Numbered from the stretch's first letter, positions 52,923-60,666 are shown. The stretch is 64,000 nucleotides of DNA from Streptomyces venezuelae (GCF_008642375.1 NZ_CP029194.1:992001-1056000); one strand, 5' to 3'. Made by a program: numbers and translations. Notes: generated by a model not told the origin, from the letters alone.

Positions 52923-53114
52923 ATGCGGTGGCCCGTGCGACGCGAACGGCACACCGGACCGTCCGCTCCGCTTCTGGCCGGCGGCTCGGTGCTCACAGCC
53001 GCCGGGAGCGTGATGTACCTCTTGCCTCAGCTGCAGTCTCCGTTGTGCGGAATCGGCGCGCTGGCGCTCGCGTTCACCGCTGCCGTAGTGGTGTCCGCCA
53101 GGGCGCGGCATTGA
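52923..53114 (+). CDS. Small two-helix membrane protein
   Basis: A 63-residue protein with a strong ribosome site (AAGGAGAG, 6 bp before the ATG). A basic N-terminus (MRWPVRRERHTGPSAP) is followed by two helices: LLAGGSVLTAAGSVMYLLPQ and LCGIGALALAFTAAVVVSA. No family is recognised. It follows the MarR-like gene after 98 bp. Confidence 0.65.
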   Translation: MRWPVRRERHTGPSAPLLAGGSVLTAAGSVMYLLPQLQSPLCGIGALALAFTAAVVVSARARH

Positions 53115-53165
53115 GCGGCCGGGGCCTCCGCGGAGGCTCACCGTGACGACCAGCCGCTCGGCGAA

Positions 53166-53477
53166 TCAGCCGCGTCTCCGTCGTGAGGGCTCCGCCAGGA
53201 AGTCGTAGAGGGCCACGAGGACGATCGAGCACCCGATCAGTCCCAGCGCGATGTAGAAGCACGCTTTCGGTACACCTTCGGTCGCCCCGGCCAGCCGTGC
53301 CACCTCGCTGGTCGGCACAGCCCCGTACACCAGGACGCCTGCGGCACCGAGCAGGCGGGTGGGCGCGCCCGTCCGGGCAAGCCTGCTCGGCCTCCAGCCC
53401 CGGAGAACGGCGATGCTCGGTGCCAGGAGCAGCGCCGCACCGCCGGCCAGCAGGGTCCAGCTCACCCAGGCACTCAT
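53166..53477 (-). CDS. Small membrane protein (second of a coupled pair)
   Basis: A 103-residue protein with three helices (residues 2-24, 43-55, 70-90; SWTLLAGGAALLLAPSIAVL, LLGAAGVLVYGAV, CFYIALGLIGCSIVLVALYD). The size and three-helix layout resemble the small MnhF/MnhG-like subunits of cation antiporters, which is suggestive only. The ATG overlaps the stop of the upstream partner gene by 4 bp. Confidence 0.7.
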   Translation of the reverse strand: MSAWVSWTLLAGGAALLLAPSIAVLRGWRPSRLARTGAPTRLLGAAGVLVYGAVPTSEVARLAGATEGVPKACFYIALGLIGCSIVLVALYDFLAEPSRRRRG

Positions 53478-53770
53478 GCGAGAGCGCCGGCGTCGTCCGG
53501 GCGGGAAGAACGGGCCAGGTGGCGGCGGGGCTCGAACAGGCTGATCGCCACCGTGGCCACGTAGAGGGGAAGGGCGAGTGTCTCGGCGACAGTGGTGGTT
53601 CCGGTGCCCCGGCTGAGAATGGCCGCGAGCCCGGCGCACAGCAGCAGCCCGGGCAGGGCCCGTCGCCAGCGTGGTAGCTGACGGATCCGCCAGACCCGGA
53701 CGCTGAGCACGGTGTTGAGCGTGAGGAAGGCGAGCGCCCACAGGGCGAGCAGGACAGAGGTGAGGGGCAT
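53474..53770 (-). CDS. Small membrane protein (first of a coupled pair)
   Basis: A 98-residue protein with three hydrophobic segments (MPLTSVLLALWALAFLTLNT, ALPGLLLCAGLAAI, ETLALPLYVATVAISLF). It resembles small ion-transport accessory subunits by size but has no recognisable motif. The conserved leader element lies 32 bp upstream of its ATG, as for nhaP and nhaA, suggesting co-control with ion transport. Its stop overlaps the second gene of the pair. Confidence 0.7.
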   Translation of the reverse strand: MPLTSVLLALWALAFLTLNTVLSVRVWRIRQLPRWRRALPGLLLCAGLAAILSRGTGTTTVAETLALPLYVATVAISLFEPRRHLARSSRPDDAGALA

Positions 53771-53802
53771 GGCCGGGGGCTCCAGGGCAGGCGGAAGACT
53801 GT

Positions 53803-53823
53803 GCCGACCAGGCTTCCCGGCTC
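53803..53823 (-). promoter_or_regulatory. Leader element upstream of the small membrane-protein pair
   Basis: The minus strand has GCCGGGAAGCCTGGTCGGC, differing by one base from the nhaP/nhaA copies, 32 bp before the ATG of the first pair gene. It lies directly downstream of the TrkA gene stop on the same strand. Confidence 0.65.
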
Positions 53824-53844
53824 ACCCATGGCTGATTCCAGTGG

Positions 53845-54564
53845 TCAGGGCAGTTCGGTGAAGGTCTCCACGGCGCTGGTCTTGCCGGTGACGACGATGA
53901 TGTCGCCCTTTTCGACGACCGTGTCGGCGGTGGCGTAGGTGAAGTCCTCGCCGGGGCGCTTGATGCCGACGACGGTGATGCCGTACTCACTGCGCACTCT
54001 GGACTGGCTCAGGGGCTGTCCCGTGGCGGCCTTGGGGGCGACGGTCTTGACGAGGGCGTAGTCGTCGTCGAATTCGATGAAGTCGAGCATGCGGCCTGTG
54101 ACGAGGTGGGCGACACGTTCGCCCATCTCGTGCTCGGGGAGCACGACGTGGTGGACGCCGAGGCGTTCGAGGATCTTGCCGTGCTGGCGGCTGATGGCCT
54201 TGGCCCAGATGTTGGGGACGCCCGCTTCGAGCAGGTTGGAGCTGATGAGGATGCTCGCCTCGATGTCGCTGCCGATGCCCACGACGGCGCTGGAGAAGTC
54301 GTGGACGCCGAGCTGATTCAGGACGTCGGGATCGGTGCAGTCCGCCGTGGCGGCGTGGGTGAGGCTGTCGCTGTACTTCTGGACCAGTCGGGCGTCGGTG
54401 TCGATGCCCAGGACGTCCCAGCCCCGGCGCATCAGCTCGTTGGCCAGCGAGCTTCCGAAGCGCCCGAGACCGATGACGGCGACGCGCTGGTCGCCCGCGG
54501 GCCGGTGCTGTTCGGTGAGCCGCTGGCGGCGCCGCTTGCGCAGGTTGTGGAGGTAGTTAGCCAA
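53845..54564 (-). CDS. TrkA/KtrA-type potassium-uptake regulatory subunit
   Basis: A 239-residue RCK protein. RCK-N is a Rossmann fold (VAVIGLGRFGSSLANELMRR, LGIDTDARLVQKYSDSLTH, VVGIGSDIEASILISSNLLE); the RCK-C domain occupies about 155-236 (YGITVVGIKRPGEDFTYATA, TVVEKGDIIVVTG). It binds nucleotide, and possibly c-di-AMP, to gate TrkH. Its ATG overlaps the trkH stop by 8 bp. The N-terminal 25 residues are basic and may contact the membrane. Confidence 0.93.
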   Translation of the reverse strand: MANYLHNLRKRRRQRLTEQHRPAGDQRVAVIGLGRFGSSLANELMRRGWDVLGIDTDARLVQKYSDSLTHAATADCTDPDVLNQLGVHDFSSAVVGIGSDIEASILISSNLLEAGVPNIWAKAISRQHGKILERLGVHHVVLPEHEMGERVAHLVTGRMLDFIEFDDDYALVKTVAPKAATGQPLSQSRVRSEYGITVVGIKRPGEDFTYATADTVVEKGDIIVVTGKTSAVETFTELP

Positions 54565-55963
54565 TGACGGGTCGCTCCTCGGGCAGTTCGTAGCGTCGTG
54601 TGCGTTCGCGCAGCGCGAGCGCGGAGACCAGGGTGATGGGGCCGATGCGTCCGATGAACATCAGGACGACGAGGATGAGTTGTCCCACGGCCGGCAGGTC
54701 GGCGGTGATGCCGGTGGACAGGCCGACCGTAGCGAAGGCGGACACGACCTCGAACAGCACGGCTTCGAAGGACGCCCTGCTCACCGAGAGCAGCGCGAGG
54801 GTGGCGCTCATGACCAGCCCCACGCCGAGGAGCGCCACCGTCAGGGCCTGGCGCAGCACGTGCGGGGCGAGGCGGCGGCCGAGGACGACGGAGTTCGGCT
54901 CGCCGCGTACTTCGGCGAGGATCGCGGCGGCCAGGACGGCGAAGGTGGTGACCTTGATGCCGCCGGCGGTTCCCGCGCTGCCGCCGCCGATGAACATCAG
55001 CATGCACGTCATCAGGAGGGTGGAGGCATGCATGGCGCCGATGTCGAGGGAGTTGAAGCCCGCGGTGCGGCTCATCGCGGAATGGAAGAAGCTGTTGAGG
55101 AACTTGCCCCGGACGTCGTGCGCGCCGAGCGTGGCCGGGTTGGTCCATTCCATCAGGCCCGTGAGCACCGTGCCGACCACCAGCAGCACCACGGTGGTGA
55201 TGACCGTGAGCCTGGTGTGCAGCGTCCAGTTCTTCCGGCCGGAGGTGCGGGCGCGGTTGCGGTGGCGCAGCATCTCCAGCAGGACCGGGAAGCCGATGCC
55301 GCCCAGGATGACGGCGATGGCGATCGGCAGGGTGACCCACGGGTCCTGGGCGTAGCGGGTGAGGCTGTCGGCGTGCAGGCCGAAGCCCGCATTGTTGAAG
55401 GCGGACACGGCGTGGAAGAAGCCGAGATAGGCGGCCTCTCCGAAGCCGGAGCCGTATCCGAAGCGGAACCGCAGCGCCAGGAAGGCACCCACGGCGAGCT
55501 CGACCATCAGCGTGGTGCCGGCGACGCCGAGCAGCACGCGGCGTACGTCCCCGATGCCCAGGCTCTTCGTCTCCGCCTGCGCCGTCAGCTGCATCCGCAG
55601 CCGCAGCCGGCCCGAGACCAGCAGGGCGAGGAGGGAGGCCATCGTCATGATGCCGAAGCCGCCGACCTGGATCAGTGCCAGGATGACGCCTTCGCCGAAG
55701 CCGCTCCAGCACGTACCCGTGTCCACGACCGCGAGACCGGTCACGCAGACGGCGGAGGTCGAGGTGAACAGTGCGGTCAGAACGCTGGGGGCGCCACCGT
55801 CCTGTGCTGCGAGCGGGAGCATCAACAGGACCGTGCCCAGCACCACGACACCGGCGAAGGCGAGGACGACGGTACGGGCGGGGTGCGCCGAGAAGAACGA
55901 GCGCGCACGGTGCCGTGCGACGGTGACCACGGTTCCGACGCCCCTCTCCAGCGGATACGCCAC
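54557..55963 (-). CDS. TrkH/KtrB-type potassium transporter
   Basis: A 468-residue channel-like transporter with four pore repeats: STSAVCVTGLAVVDTG, VSAFNNAGFGL, SAMSRTAGFNSLDIGAMHA, and ATVGLSTGITADLPAV. The selectivity-filter glycines at the loop tips are kept. It imports K+ with H+ or Na+. An N-terminal basic stretch (VARHRARSFFSAHPARTVVL) precedes the first helix. It is the first gene of an operon with the TrkA subunit. Two 11-bp repeats of the regulon type stand 20 bp upstream of its start. Confidence 0.94.
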   Translation of the reverse strand: MAYPLERGVGTVVTVARHRARSFFSAHPARTVVLAFAGVVVLGTVLLMLPLAAQDGGAPSVLTALFTSTSAVCVTGLAVVDTGTCWSGFGEGVILALIQVGGFGIMTMASLLALLVSGRLRLRMQLTAQAETKSLGIGDVRRVLLGVAGTTLMVELAVGAFLALRFRFGYGSGFGEAAYLGFFHAVSAFNNAGFGLHADSLTRYAQDPWVTLPIAIAVILGGIGFPVLLEMLRHRNRARTSGRKNWTLHTRLTVITTVVLLVVGTVLTGLMEWTNPATLGAHDVRGKFLNSFFHSAMSRTAGFNSLDIGAMHASTLLMTCMLMFIGGGSAGTAGGIKVTTFAVLAAAILAEVRGEPNSVVLGRRLAPHVLRQALTVALLGVGLVMSATLALLSVSRASFEAVLFEVVSAFATVGLSTGITADLPAVGQLILVVLMFIGRIGPITLVSALALRERTRRYELPEERPVIG

Positions 55964-55982
55964 ATCTCTCGTGGCGACGACG

Positions 55983-56004
55983 CGTCAGCGACGCGTCAAG
56001 AACG
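55983..56004 (+). promoter_or_regulatory. Tandem 11-bp repeats upstream of trkH
   Basis: CGTCAGCGACG then CGTCAAGAACG on the plus strand, with a weaker unit TGGCGACGACG directly before. They lie between the divergent trkH and hydrolase genes; the orientation is opposite to trkH. Confidence 0.6.
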
Positions 56005-56062
56005 GCCGTCACCCTACCCGTGCCTCCGGTGCCAGGACGGCATGCCGCCCTACGATGCGGCC

Positions 56063-56941
56063 ATGCCGTCGTCGATCTACCGCAGTCAGGCCGCGCGGGC
56101 ACGCGTTCGGGACTGGTGCGAGGATCGCCTCGCCGCCTGGCCGGTACCCCACAGCCGAAGGCAGGTCGAGACGTCCGCCGGCCCGACGAGCGTGGTCCGG
56201 ACAGAGCCCGGCCCAGGGACGGGGCGAACGGCGATCGTCCTGATACCCGGGACCAACATGACCGCGGCCGTGTCCCTGGGCTTCGCGGAAGCACTGTCCC
56301 GGGTCGCGCCCCTGATCGTCCTCGACGTGCCGGGCCAGCCCGGCCTCAGCTCCGGCGAGCGCCCGCGCCGGAACCGCATGGACTGGTACGGGCGGTGGCT
56401 CACCGAGACCATGGCACAGGTAACGCCCGAACCGGCTGTGGTCGTAGGGCATTCGCTCGGCGGCGCGATCGCCCTCGCCTCCGGGTCCCCTCTGATCTCC
56501 GGTCGTGTGCTCGTGTCGACCGCCGGACTGGTGCGGCTGCGCGTCGGCGCTTCTGTGCTGGGCGCGACCGTGCCATGGCTGCTCCGCCCCTCTGTGCCGC
56601 GAGCCGAGCGGCTTGTACGGCGGATGTTGTCGCCCGGTGCGCCGGTATCGGACGAGCTCAGCCGATGGATGGCGTTGGTGGGCGCTTCCTGCCGCAGCAG
56701 CCTCGCTCCCGCCCCCTTGCCGTCCACCGTCCTGACGCGCGCCCGGAACGTGCCGAGCATGGTGGTGGCGGGATCACACGACGTCTTCCTGCCCCCGGCC
56801 CGTCTGGGCCCCGCGGCCGAGCAGCGGCTGGGCACCGCCCTGCGCGTTCTCGACGGCGCCGGACATCTCCTCCCGGAGGAGTCCCCCGAGCGCGTCGCCG
56901 CCCTCGTAGCCGAGTTCACGGACGCGTGCGGACGGCATTAA
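56063..56941 (+). CDS. Alpha/beta hydrolase
   Basis: A 292-residue hydrolase starting at ATG 56063. The oxyanion strand is AIVLIPGTNMTAAVSLGFAE, the nucleophile elbow VVGHSLGGAIALAS carries Ser, the acid is in VVAGSHDVFLPP, and His in DGAGHLLPEESPERV. It is cytosolic by sequence. The substrate is unknown. It is divergent from trkH, and its stop overlaps the 11-bp repeats of the next gene. Confidence 0.88.
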   Translation: MPSSIYRSQAARARVRDWCEDRLAAWPVPHSRRQVETSAGPTSVVRTEPGPGTGRTAIVLIPGTNMTAAVSLGFAEALSRVAPLIVLDVPGQPGLSSGERPRRNRMDWYGRWLTETMAQVTPEPAVVVGHSLGGAIALASGSPLISGRVLVSTAGLVRLRVGASVLGATVPWLLRPSVPRAERLVRRMLSPGAPVSDELSRWMALVGASCRSSLAPAPLPSTVLTRARNVPSMVVAGSHDVFLPPARLGPAAEQRLGTALRVLDGAGHLLPEESPERVAALVAEFTDACGRH

Positions 56942-56957
56942 GAACGCATAAAGGCTG
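56936..56957 (+). promoter_or_regulatory. Tandem 11-bp repeats in front of the NfeD-like/SPFH genes
   Basis: CATTAAGAACG then CATAAAGGCTG, with a weaker CGTGCGGACGG directly before in the same phase. They overlap the hydrolase stop and stand 87 bp before the NfeD-like start. TGCCGGAATCCGGCA just after is a perfect-arm hairpin. Confidence 0.65.
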
Positions 56958-57043
56958 CCGGAATCCGGCAATGACCAACTGCGCTCTTCCGTGAAACCAT
57001 CCCTGGACAACGGGAGATGCAAGGCACGGGGCAGGTGGCGTAC

Positions 57044-57550
57044 ATGGGATGGTTTCTTGGTCTCGGCATCGCGGGTCTCGTGCTGCTCGTCCTGTCCCTG
57101 GTCTTCGACGGGGTCCTTGAGGGGGTCCTCGACTCGATCGGCGGGGGCCTTGACGGGATTCTGTCGTTGCCGGTGATCGCCGGATTCGTGTCCACGCTCG
57201 GATTCACGGGCGCCATCACGATGGGCGCCGCCGGTACGGGGGCGGGGGCCGCCACCGGTGCGGGCGTGGTCGCGGGGGGCGTCGTGGGGTGGGGGACCTG
57301 GCGGTTCAGCCGGGCGCTGCTCCGCGACGGCGTCCCGCCCGCACCGCGCGGCGAGGACCTGACCGGCACGAGCGGTTCGGTGGTGACGGCGATCCCGGCG
57401 GGCGGTTACGGCGAGGTCCTGTTGTATCTCGCGGGCCAGCCGGTGAAGTACGCGGCGAAGTCCGCGACTCCCGTCACGCGGGGCACCGAGGTGTGGGTGG
57501 AGTGCGTGCTCTCATCGACAGCCGTCTCCGTCCGCCCGGTCGAGCACTGA
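57044..57550 (+). CDS. NfeD/YqiJ-like membrane protein with OB-fold
   Basis: A 168-residue protein; ATG 57044 was preferred because AGGTGG lies 5 bp upstream, although 57017 is possible. Helices at about 3-22, 38-56 and 62-84 (GLVLLVLSLVFDG, LPVIAGFVSTLGFTGAITMG, glycine/alanine-rich AAGTGAGAATGAGVVAGG) are followed by an OB-type domain (about 105-166: TGTSGSVVTAIPAGGYGEVL, GTEVWVECVLSSTAVSVRP). It pairs with the SPFH gene 49 bp downstream, the third such module in the window. Confidence 0.82.
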   Translation: MGWFLGLGIAGLVLLVLSLVFDGVLEGVLDSIGGGLDGILSLPVIAGFVSTLGFTGAITMGAAGTGAGAATGAGVVAGGVVGWGTWRFSRALLRDGVPPAPRGEDLTGTSGSVVTAIPAGGYGEVLLYLAGQPVKYAAKSATPVTRGTEVWVECVLSSTAVSVRPVEH

Positions 57551-57599
57551 TCGGGCGCCGCGTTCTGTCCTTTTCATTCTGATCGAAGGGGGTTTCTTC

Positions 57600-59030
57600 A
57601 TGAGCCCTGTCCTCACCGCTGTGGTGGGCATCGTCGTCCTCGTCGTGCTCCTCGGCCTCACCGTCATCACCCGCTACAAGGTCGCCGGGCCCAGCGAGGC
57701 GTTCATCATCACGGGCCGGCGCGGCAAGCAGGCGACCGATCCCGCCACCGGGCGCGTGTTCACCGACAACAGCGGCCAGAAGGTCGTGGTCGGCGGCGGA
57801 GTCTTCGTCGTGCCGTTCGTGCAGCAGAAGTTCACCCTCGACCTCTCCAGCCGGCACATCCCGGTCGCGGTGCGCGGCGCGGTCACCCTGCGCGGCGTGA
57901 AGGCCAACCTGGAAGGTGTCGCGATCGTCAAGGTCGGCGGCACCGAGGACTCGATCCGGGCGGCCGCCCAGCGGTTCCTCATGCAGCAGGACGGCATCGT
58001 CGGCTTCACCCAGGAAGTGCTGTCCGGCGCGCTGCGGTCCATCGTCGGCCGCATGTCGGTCGAGGACATCATCCGGGACCGCGCCGCCTTCGCCGGCCAG
58101 GTCGCCGAGGAGGCGGAGGCCAGCCTGTCCGGCCAGGGCCTGGTCCTCGACGCGTTCCAGATCCAGGACATCACCACCGAGGGCTCCTACCTGGAGGACC
58201 TCGGGCGCCCCGAGGCCGCCCGCGCCAAACAGGAGGCGGACATCGCCGAGGCCGTCGCCCGACGCGCCGCCGAGCAGGCCCGGCTGAAGGCGGAGGAGGA
58301 GATCGCGATCGCGCAGCGGACCCTCTACCTCAAGCAGGCCGAGATCAAGGCCCAGACCGACGAGGCCGCCGCCCAGGCCAACGCCGCAGGCCCGCTCGCC
58401 GAAGCCGACCGCCAGCAGCAGATCCTCACCGAACAGGAGAAGGTCGCCGAACGCCAGGCCGCCCTCACCGACCGTCAGCTCGACACCCAGGTCCGCAAGC
58501 CCGCAGACGCCGCCCGCTACCAGGCCGAGCAGGAGGCCGAGGCCCGCCGCATCGCCCTGGTCAAGCAGGCGGAGGCCGACGCGCAGCGCTCCCGGCTCAC
58601 CGGTGAGGGCGAGAAGGCCCACCGGGCCGCGCTCGCCGACGCCGTACGCATCGAGGGCGAGGCGCAGGCCGCGGCCATCGCCGCGCGGGGCTCCGCGGAG
58701 GCCGAGGCGATGCGGAAAAAGGCGGACGCCTTCGCGCAGTACGGGGACGCGGCCGTCCTCCAGATGCTCGTCGAGGTCCTTCCGCAGGTCGTCGCCAAGG
58801 CGTCCGAGCCGCTGTCCGCCATCGACAAGATGACCGTCATCTCCACCGACGGCGCCAGCCAGCTGACCCGTACCGTCACCGACAACGTCGCCCAGGGCAT
58901 GGAACTCCTCTCCTCCACCACCGGAGTCGACCTCGCGTCCCTGCTCCAGGGCATCACCCAGAAGAAGCCGGTCCCCGGTCCGGCCCAGCCCGTGCCGACC
59001 GGCGACGGCGCCATCGAGATCACCGACTAG
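57600..59030 (+). CDS. Flotillin-like SPFH protein
   Basis: A 476-residue flotillin, start ATG 57600. The anchor is at residues 5-24 (AVVGIVVLVVLLGLTVITRY), the band-7 domain about 25-190 (GPSEAFIITGRRGKQATDPA, LDLSSRHIPVAVRGAVTLRG, EVLSGALRSIVGRMSVEDII, LVLDAFQIQDITTEGSYLED). A coiled-coil runs to about 380 (AEEEIAIAQRTLYLKQAEIK and similar), and the tail closes with LQMLVEVLPQVVAKASEPLS and KMTVISTDGASQLTRTVTDN, the standard flotillin end. It shares low general similarity with the one at 46535-48559, so the two are not recent duplicates. Confidence 0.95.
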   Translation: MSPVLTAVVGIVVLVVLLGLTVITRYKVAGPSEAFIITGRRGKQATDPATGRVFTDNSGQKVVVGGGVFVVPFVQQKFTLDLSSRHIPVAVRGAVTLRGVKANLEGVAIVKVGGTEDSIRAAAQRFLMQQDGIVGFTQEVLSGALRSIVGRMSVEDIIRDRAAFAGQVAEEAEASLSGQGLVLDAFQIQDITTEGSYLEDLGRPEAARAKQEADIAEAVARRAAEQARLKAEEEIAIAQRTLYLKQAEIKAQTDEAAAQANAAGPLAEADRQQQILTEQEKVAERQAALTDRQLDTQVRKPADAARYQAEQEAEARRIALVKQAEADAQRSRLTGEGEKAHRAALADAVRIEGEAQAAAIAARGSAEAEAMRKKADAFAQYGDAAVLQMLVEVLPQVVAKASEPLSAIDKMTVISTDGASQLTRTVTDNVAQGMELLSSTTGVDLASLLQGITQKKPVPGPAQPVPTGDGAIEITD

Positions 59031-59047
59031 GACGAGAGCAGGGGGAC

Positions 59048-59596
59048 GTGGTGAGAAGCAGCTTCACGATGCACGCAGGGGCGCAACTCGCCCTCCCCCT
59101 CGCGGGACTTCTCGCCGCCGTCCTCGCCGCCGTCCCGTTCCTGCCCCCGTTCGCCAACGAGTGGCTCCTTCTCGGGATCGGCATCGCCCTGCTGGTGCCC
59201 CTCCATCTGGCGACGCTCGTCCGCGCCGTCGCCGTCGGACTCCGGGACATGCGCTTCGCGAGTAACAAGGCGAACCAGTGGCGTGCCCTGCGCGCCCTGC
59301 CCCGGCGAGTCCAGGCAGCGCTCGTGGGTGCGGGTCTCACCGGGGCGTTCCTGGTCACTGGAGTGTTCTGGGACGACTCGGGGCTCCAACGCGTCGAGTC
59401 CGTCCGGGGCCACTACTCCGCGATCGACACCTCCGACCCCGACCGCGGGCGCGTCTCGATCAGCAGGAGCCAGTACGAGGAGCTGCGCAAGGACGAGCAG
59501 CGAATCGCGTTCGCGGCGTTCGGGCTCTTCGCGGCGGGCGGTGGCGGCCTGACGCTCCTGTTCGGCAAGCTGGACTCCTGGGCCGACCGGCCATGA
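59048..59596 (+). CDS. Membrane protein of unknown function
   Basis: A 182-residue protein from GTG 59048, 17 bp after the flotillin stop. Helices at about 12-32, 38-58, 92-108 and 155-175. An extracellular segment (DDSGLQRVESVRGHYSAIDT) lies between helices 3 and 4. It contains an R-rich turn (RALRALPRRVQAALVGAG) and no family motif. It overlaps the next gene by ATGA and is part of a run after the third SPFH module; no function is claimed. Confidence 0.7.
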   Translation: MVRSSFTMHAGAQLALPLAGLLAAVLAAVPFLPPFANEWLLLGIGIALLVPLHLATLVRAVAVGLRDMRFASNKANQWRALRALPRRVQAALVGAGLTGAFLVTGVFWDDSGLQRVESVRGHYSAIDTSDPDRGRVSISRSQYEELRKDEQRIAFAAFGLFAAGGGGLTLLFGKLDSWADRP

Positions 59597-60327
59597 TGCC
59601 CGACCCCCGCCACGGCAAGCCCTACGGCGCTCGCAGGCGCCGGGCACAGGACATCCTCGTCGGTCTCGCCGGGCTCATCGCCCTCCTCGCCGGTGGCGCC
59701 CTGCTGGTCGTCACGCTCCCACGAGCCCTCGCAGAGGAAAGGGACTTCCTCTCGGCATCCGCGTGCCAGGAGGCACCGTCCGAGGAGTGCCTGCGCTCGG
59801 CCTGGTTCACTGTCGATGCCGTCCACGTACAGCGCGGCAAGCAGGCGGATGGCTGGGTGCGCGTCTCCGGGCCCGAAGAGGGCGCCGTCCGGGCGCGGTT
59901 CAGCGGACTCGGGGAGTTCCTGGAGAACGTGCGACCCGGCGATCACGTCGCGGGGACGATCTGGCGTGGCGAGATCGTCGTGCTGTCGAACGGCTCTGCC
60001 GGACAGAGAACGGTTTCCCACCCGGTCGGAGACTCTCTCTTCACCGCCGGAACCGGAATCCTGCTCGCCCTGGGCGGCGCGTTCGTCACCTACGTCTCGT
60101 GGTTCTGGCTTCACACTCACGCGTGTTCCGCCCGCCCGCACCGGACGGACCTCACCGCCGACGCCTCCGCGACGGCCGTCCTGGGCATGTACACCTTCGC
60201 GCTGATGATGGTCCTGTACGACAGAGACGGCAGCCTCGGCGTCTTCCTCGCGCTCTGGACTCCGGCCGCCATGGCAACCGGCGCCTTCCTCCGCCGCCGC
60301 TACCTGCGGCACCGCGCGCGACGATGA
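59593..60327 (+). CDS. Membrane protein of unknown function with an extracytoplasmic OB-like domain
   Basis: A 244-residue protein, start ATG 59593. The first helix (about 22-42; VGLAGLIALLAGGALLVV) is followed by a secreted-type domain with two cysteines (SASACQEAPSEECLRSAWF) and beta-rich FTVDAVHVQRGKQADGWVRV, GDHVAGTIWRGEIVVLSNG. Three helices close the chain (about 147-170, 192-212, 213-230). The domain resembles an OB-fold, in line with NfeD-like partners. It is coupled by 4-bp overlaps to genes on both sides. Confidence 0.7.
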   Translation: MMPDPRHGKPYGARRRRAQDILVGLAGLIALLAGGALLVVTLPRALAEERDFLSASACQEAPSEECLRSAWFTVDAVHVQRGKQADGWVRVSGPEEGAVRARFSGLGEFLENVRPGDHVAGTIWRGEIVVLSNGSAGQRTVSHPVGDSLFTAGTGILLALGGAFVTYVSWFWLHTHACSARPHRTDLTADASATAVLGMYTFALMMVLYDRDGSLGVFLALWTPAAMATGAFLRRRYLRHRARR

Positions 60328-60620
60328 GCCGCCACTCGACACCCGACCACGACGGTCACGACGACCACGAGCAAGAACAACGGAGTACTGCCGTGCCCTC
60401 TCGAAACGCCGGAAGGGATTTCCTTGAGAGCCCCGGCGGGCTGGTCCTGTGCCTCGTGTGGCACGGCTGGACGGCCATGAGCAGCGTTACCCCGACCTGG
60501 GTGCGGATCGGCGCCGGCATCCTCGCGGTGGCGAGCCTTGTCCTGCTGGTTCGAACCCTGGCCTCGCGCCCCCGCACTCCGCGTCCGACACACGCCGAGG
60601 CCGCAGCGACCGACACTTGA
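60324..60620 (+). CDS. Small membrane protein after the SPFH run
   Basis: A 98-residue protein, ATG 60324 overlapping the previous stop. Residues 1-20 are histidine/aspartate-rich (RHSTPDHDGHDDHEQEQRS). Two helices follow (about 38-52, and 60-80; GGLVLCLVWHGWTAMSS, IGAGILAVASLVLLVRTLAS). The charged N-terminus could bind metals. Fourth gene after the third NfeD-SPFH pair; no family recognised. Confidence 0.65.
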   Translation: MSRHSTPDHDGHDDHEQEQRSTAVPSRNAGRDFLESPGGLVLCLVWHGWTAMSSVTPTWVRIGAGILAVASLVLLVRTLASRPRTPRPTHAEAAATDT

Positions 60621-60643
60621 CCCGCCCGCACTCTCAGGCGGGT
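60620..60643. terminator. Weak hairpin between the SPFH run and the RCK gene
   Basis: ACCCGCC (60620-60626) pairs with GGCGGGT (60637-60643) around a 10-nt loop. The 7-bp stem and its place directly after the stop suggest a terminator or attenuator before the RCK gene. Confidence 0.5.
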
Positions 60644-60666
60644 TCGTCTCCGACACCGGGGGAATC

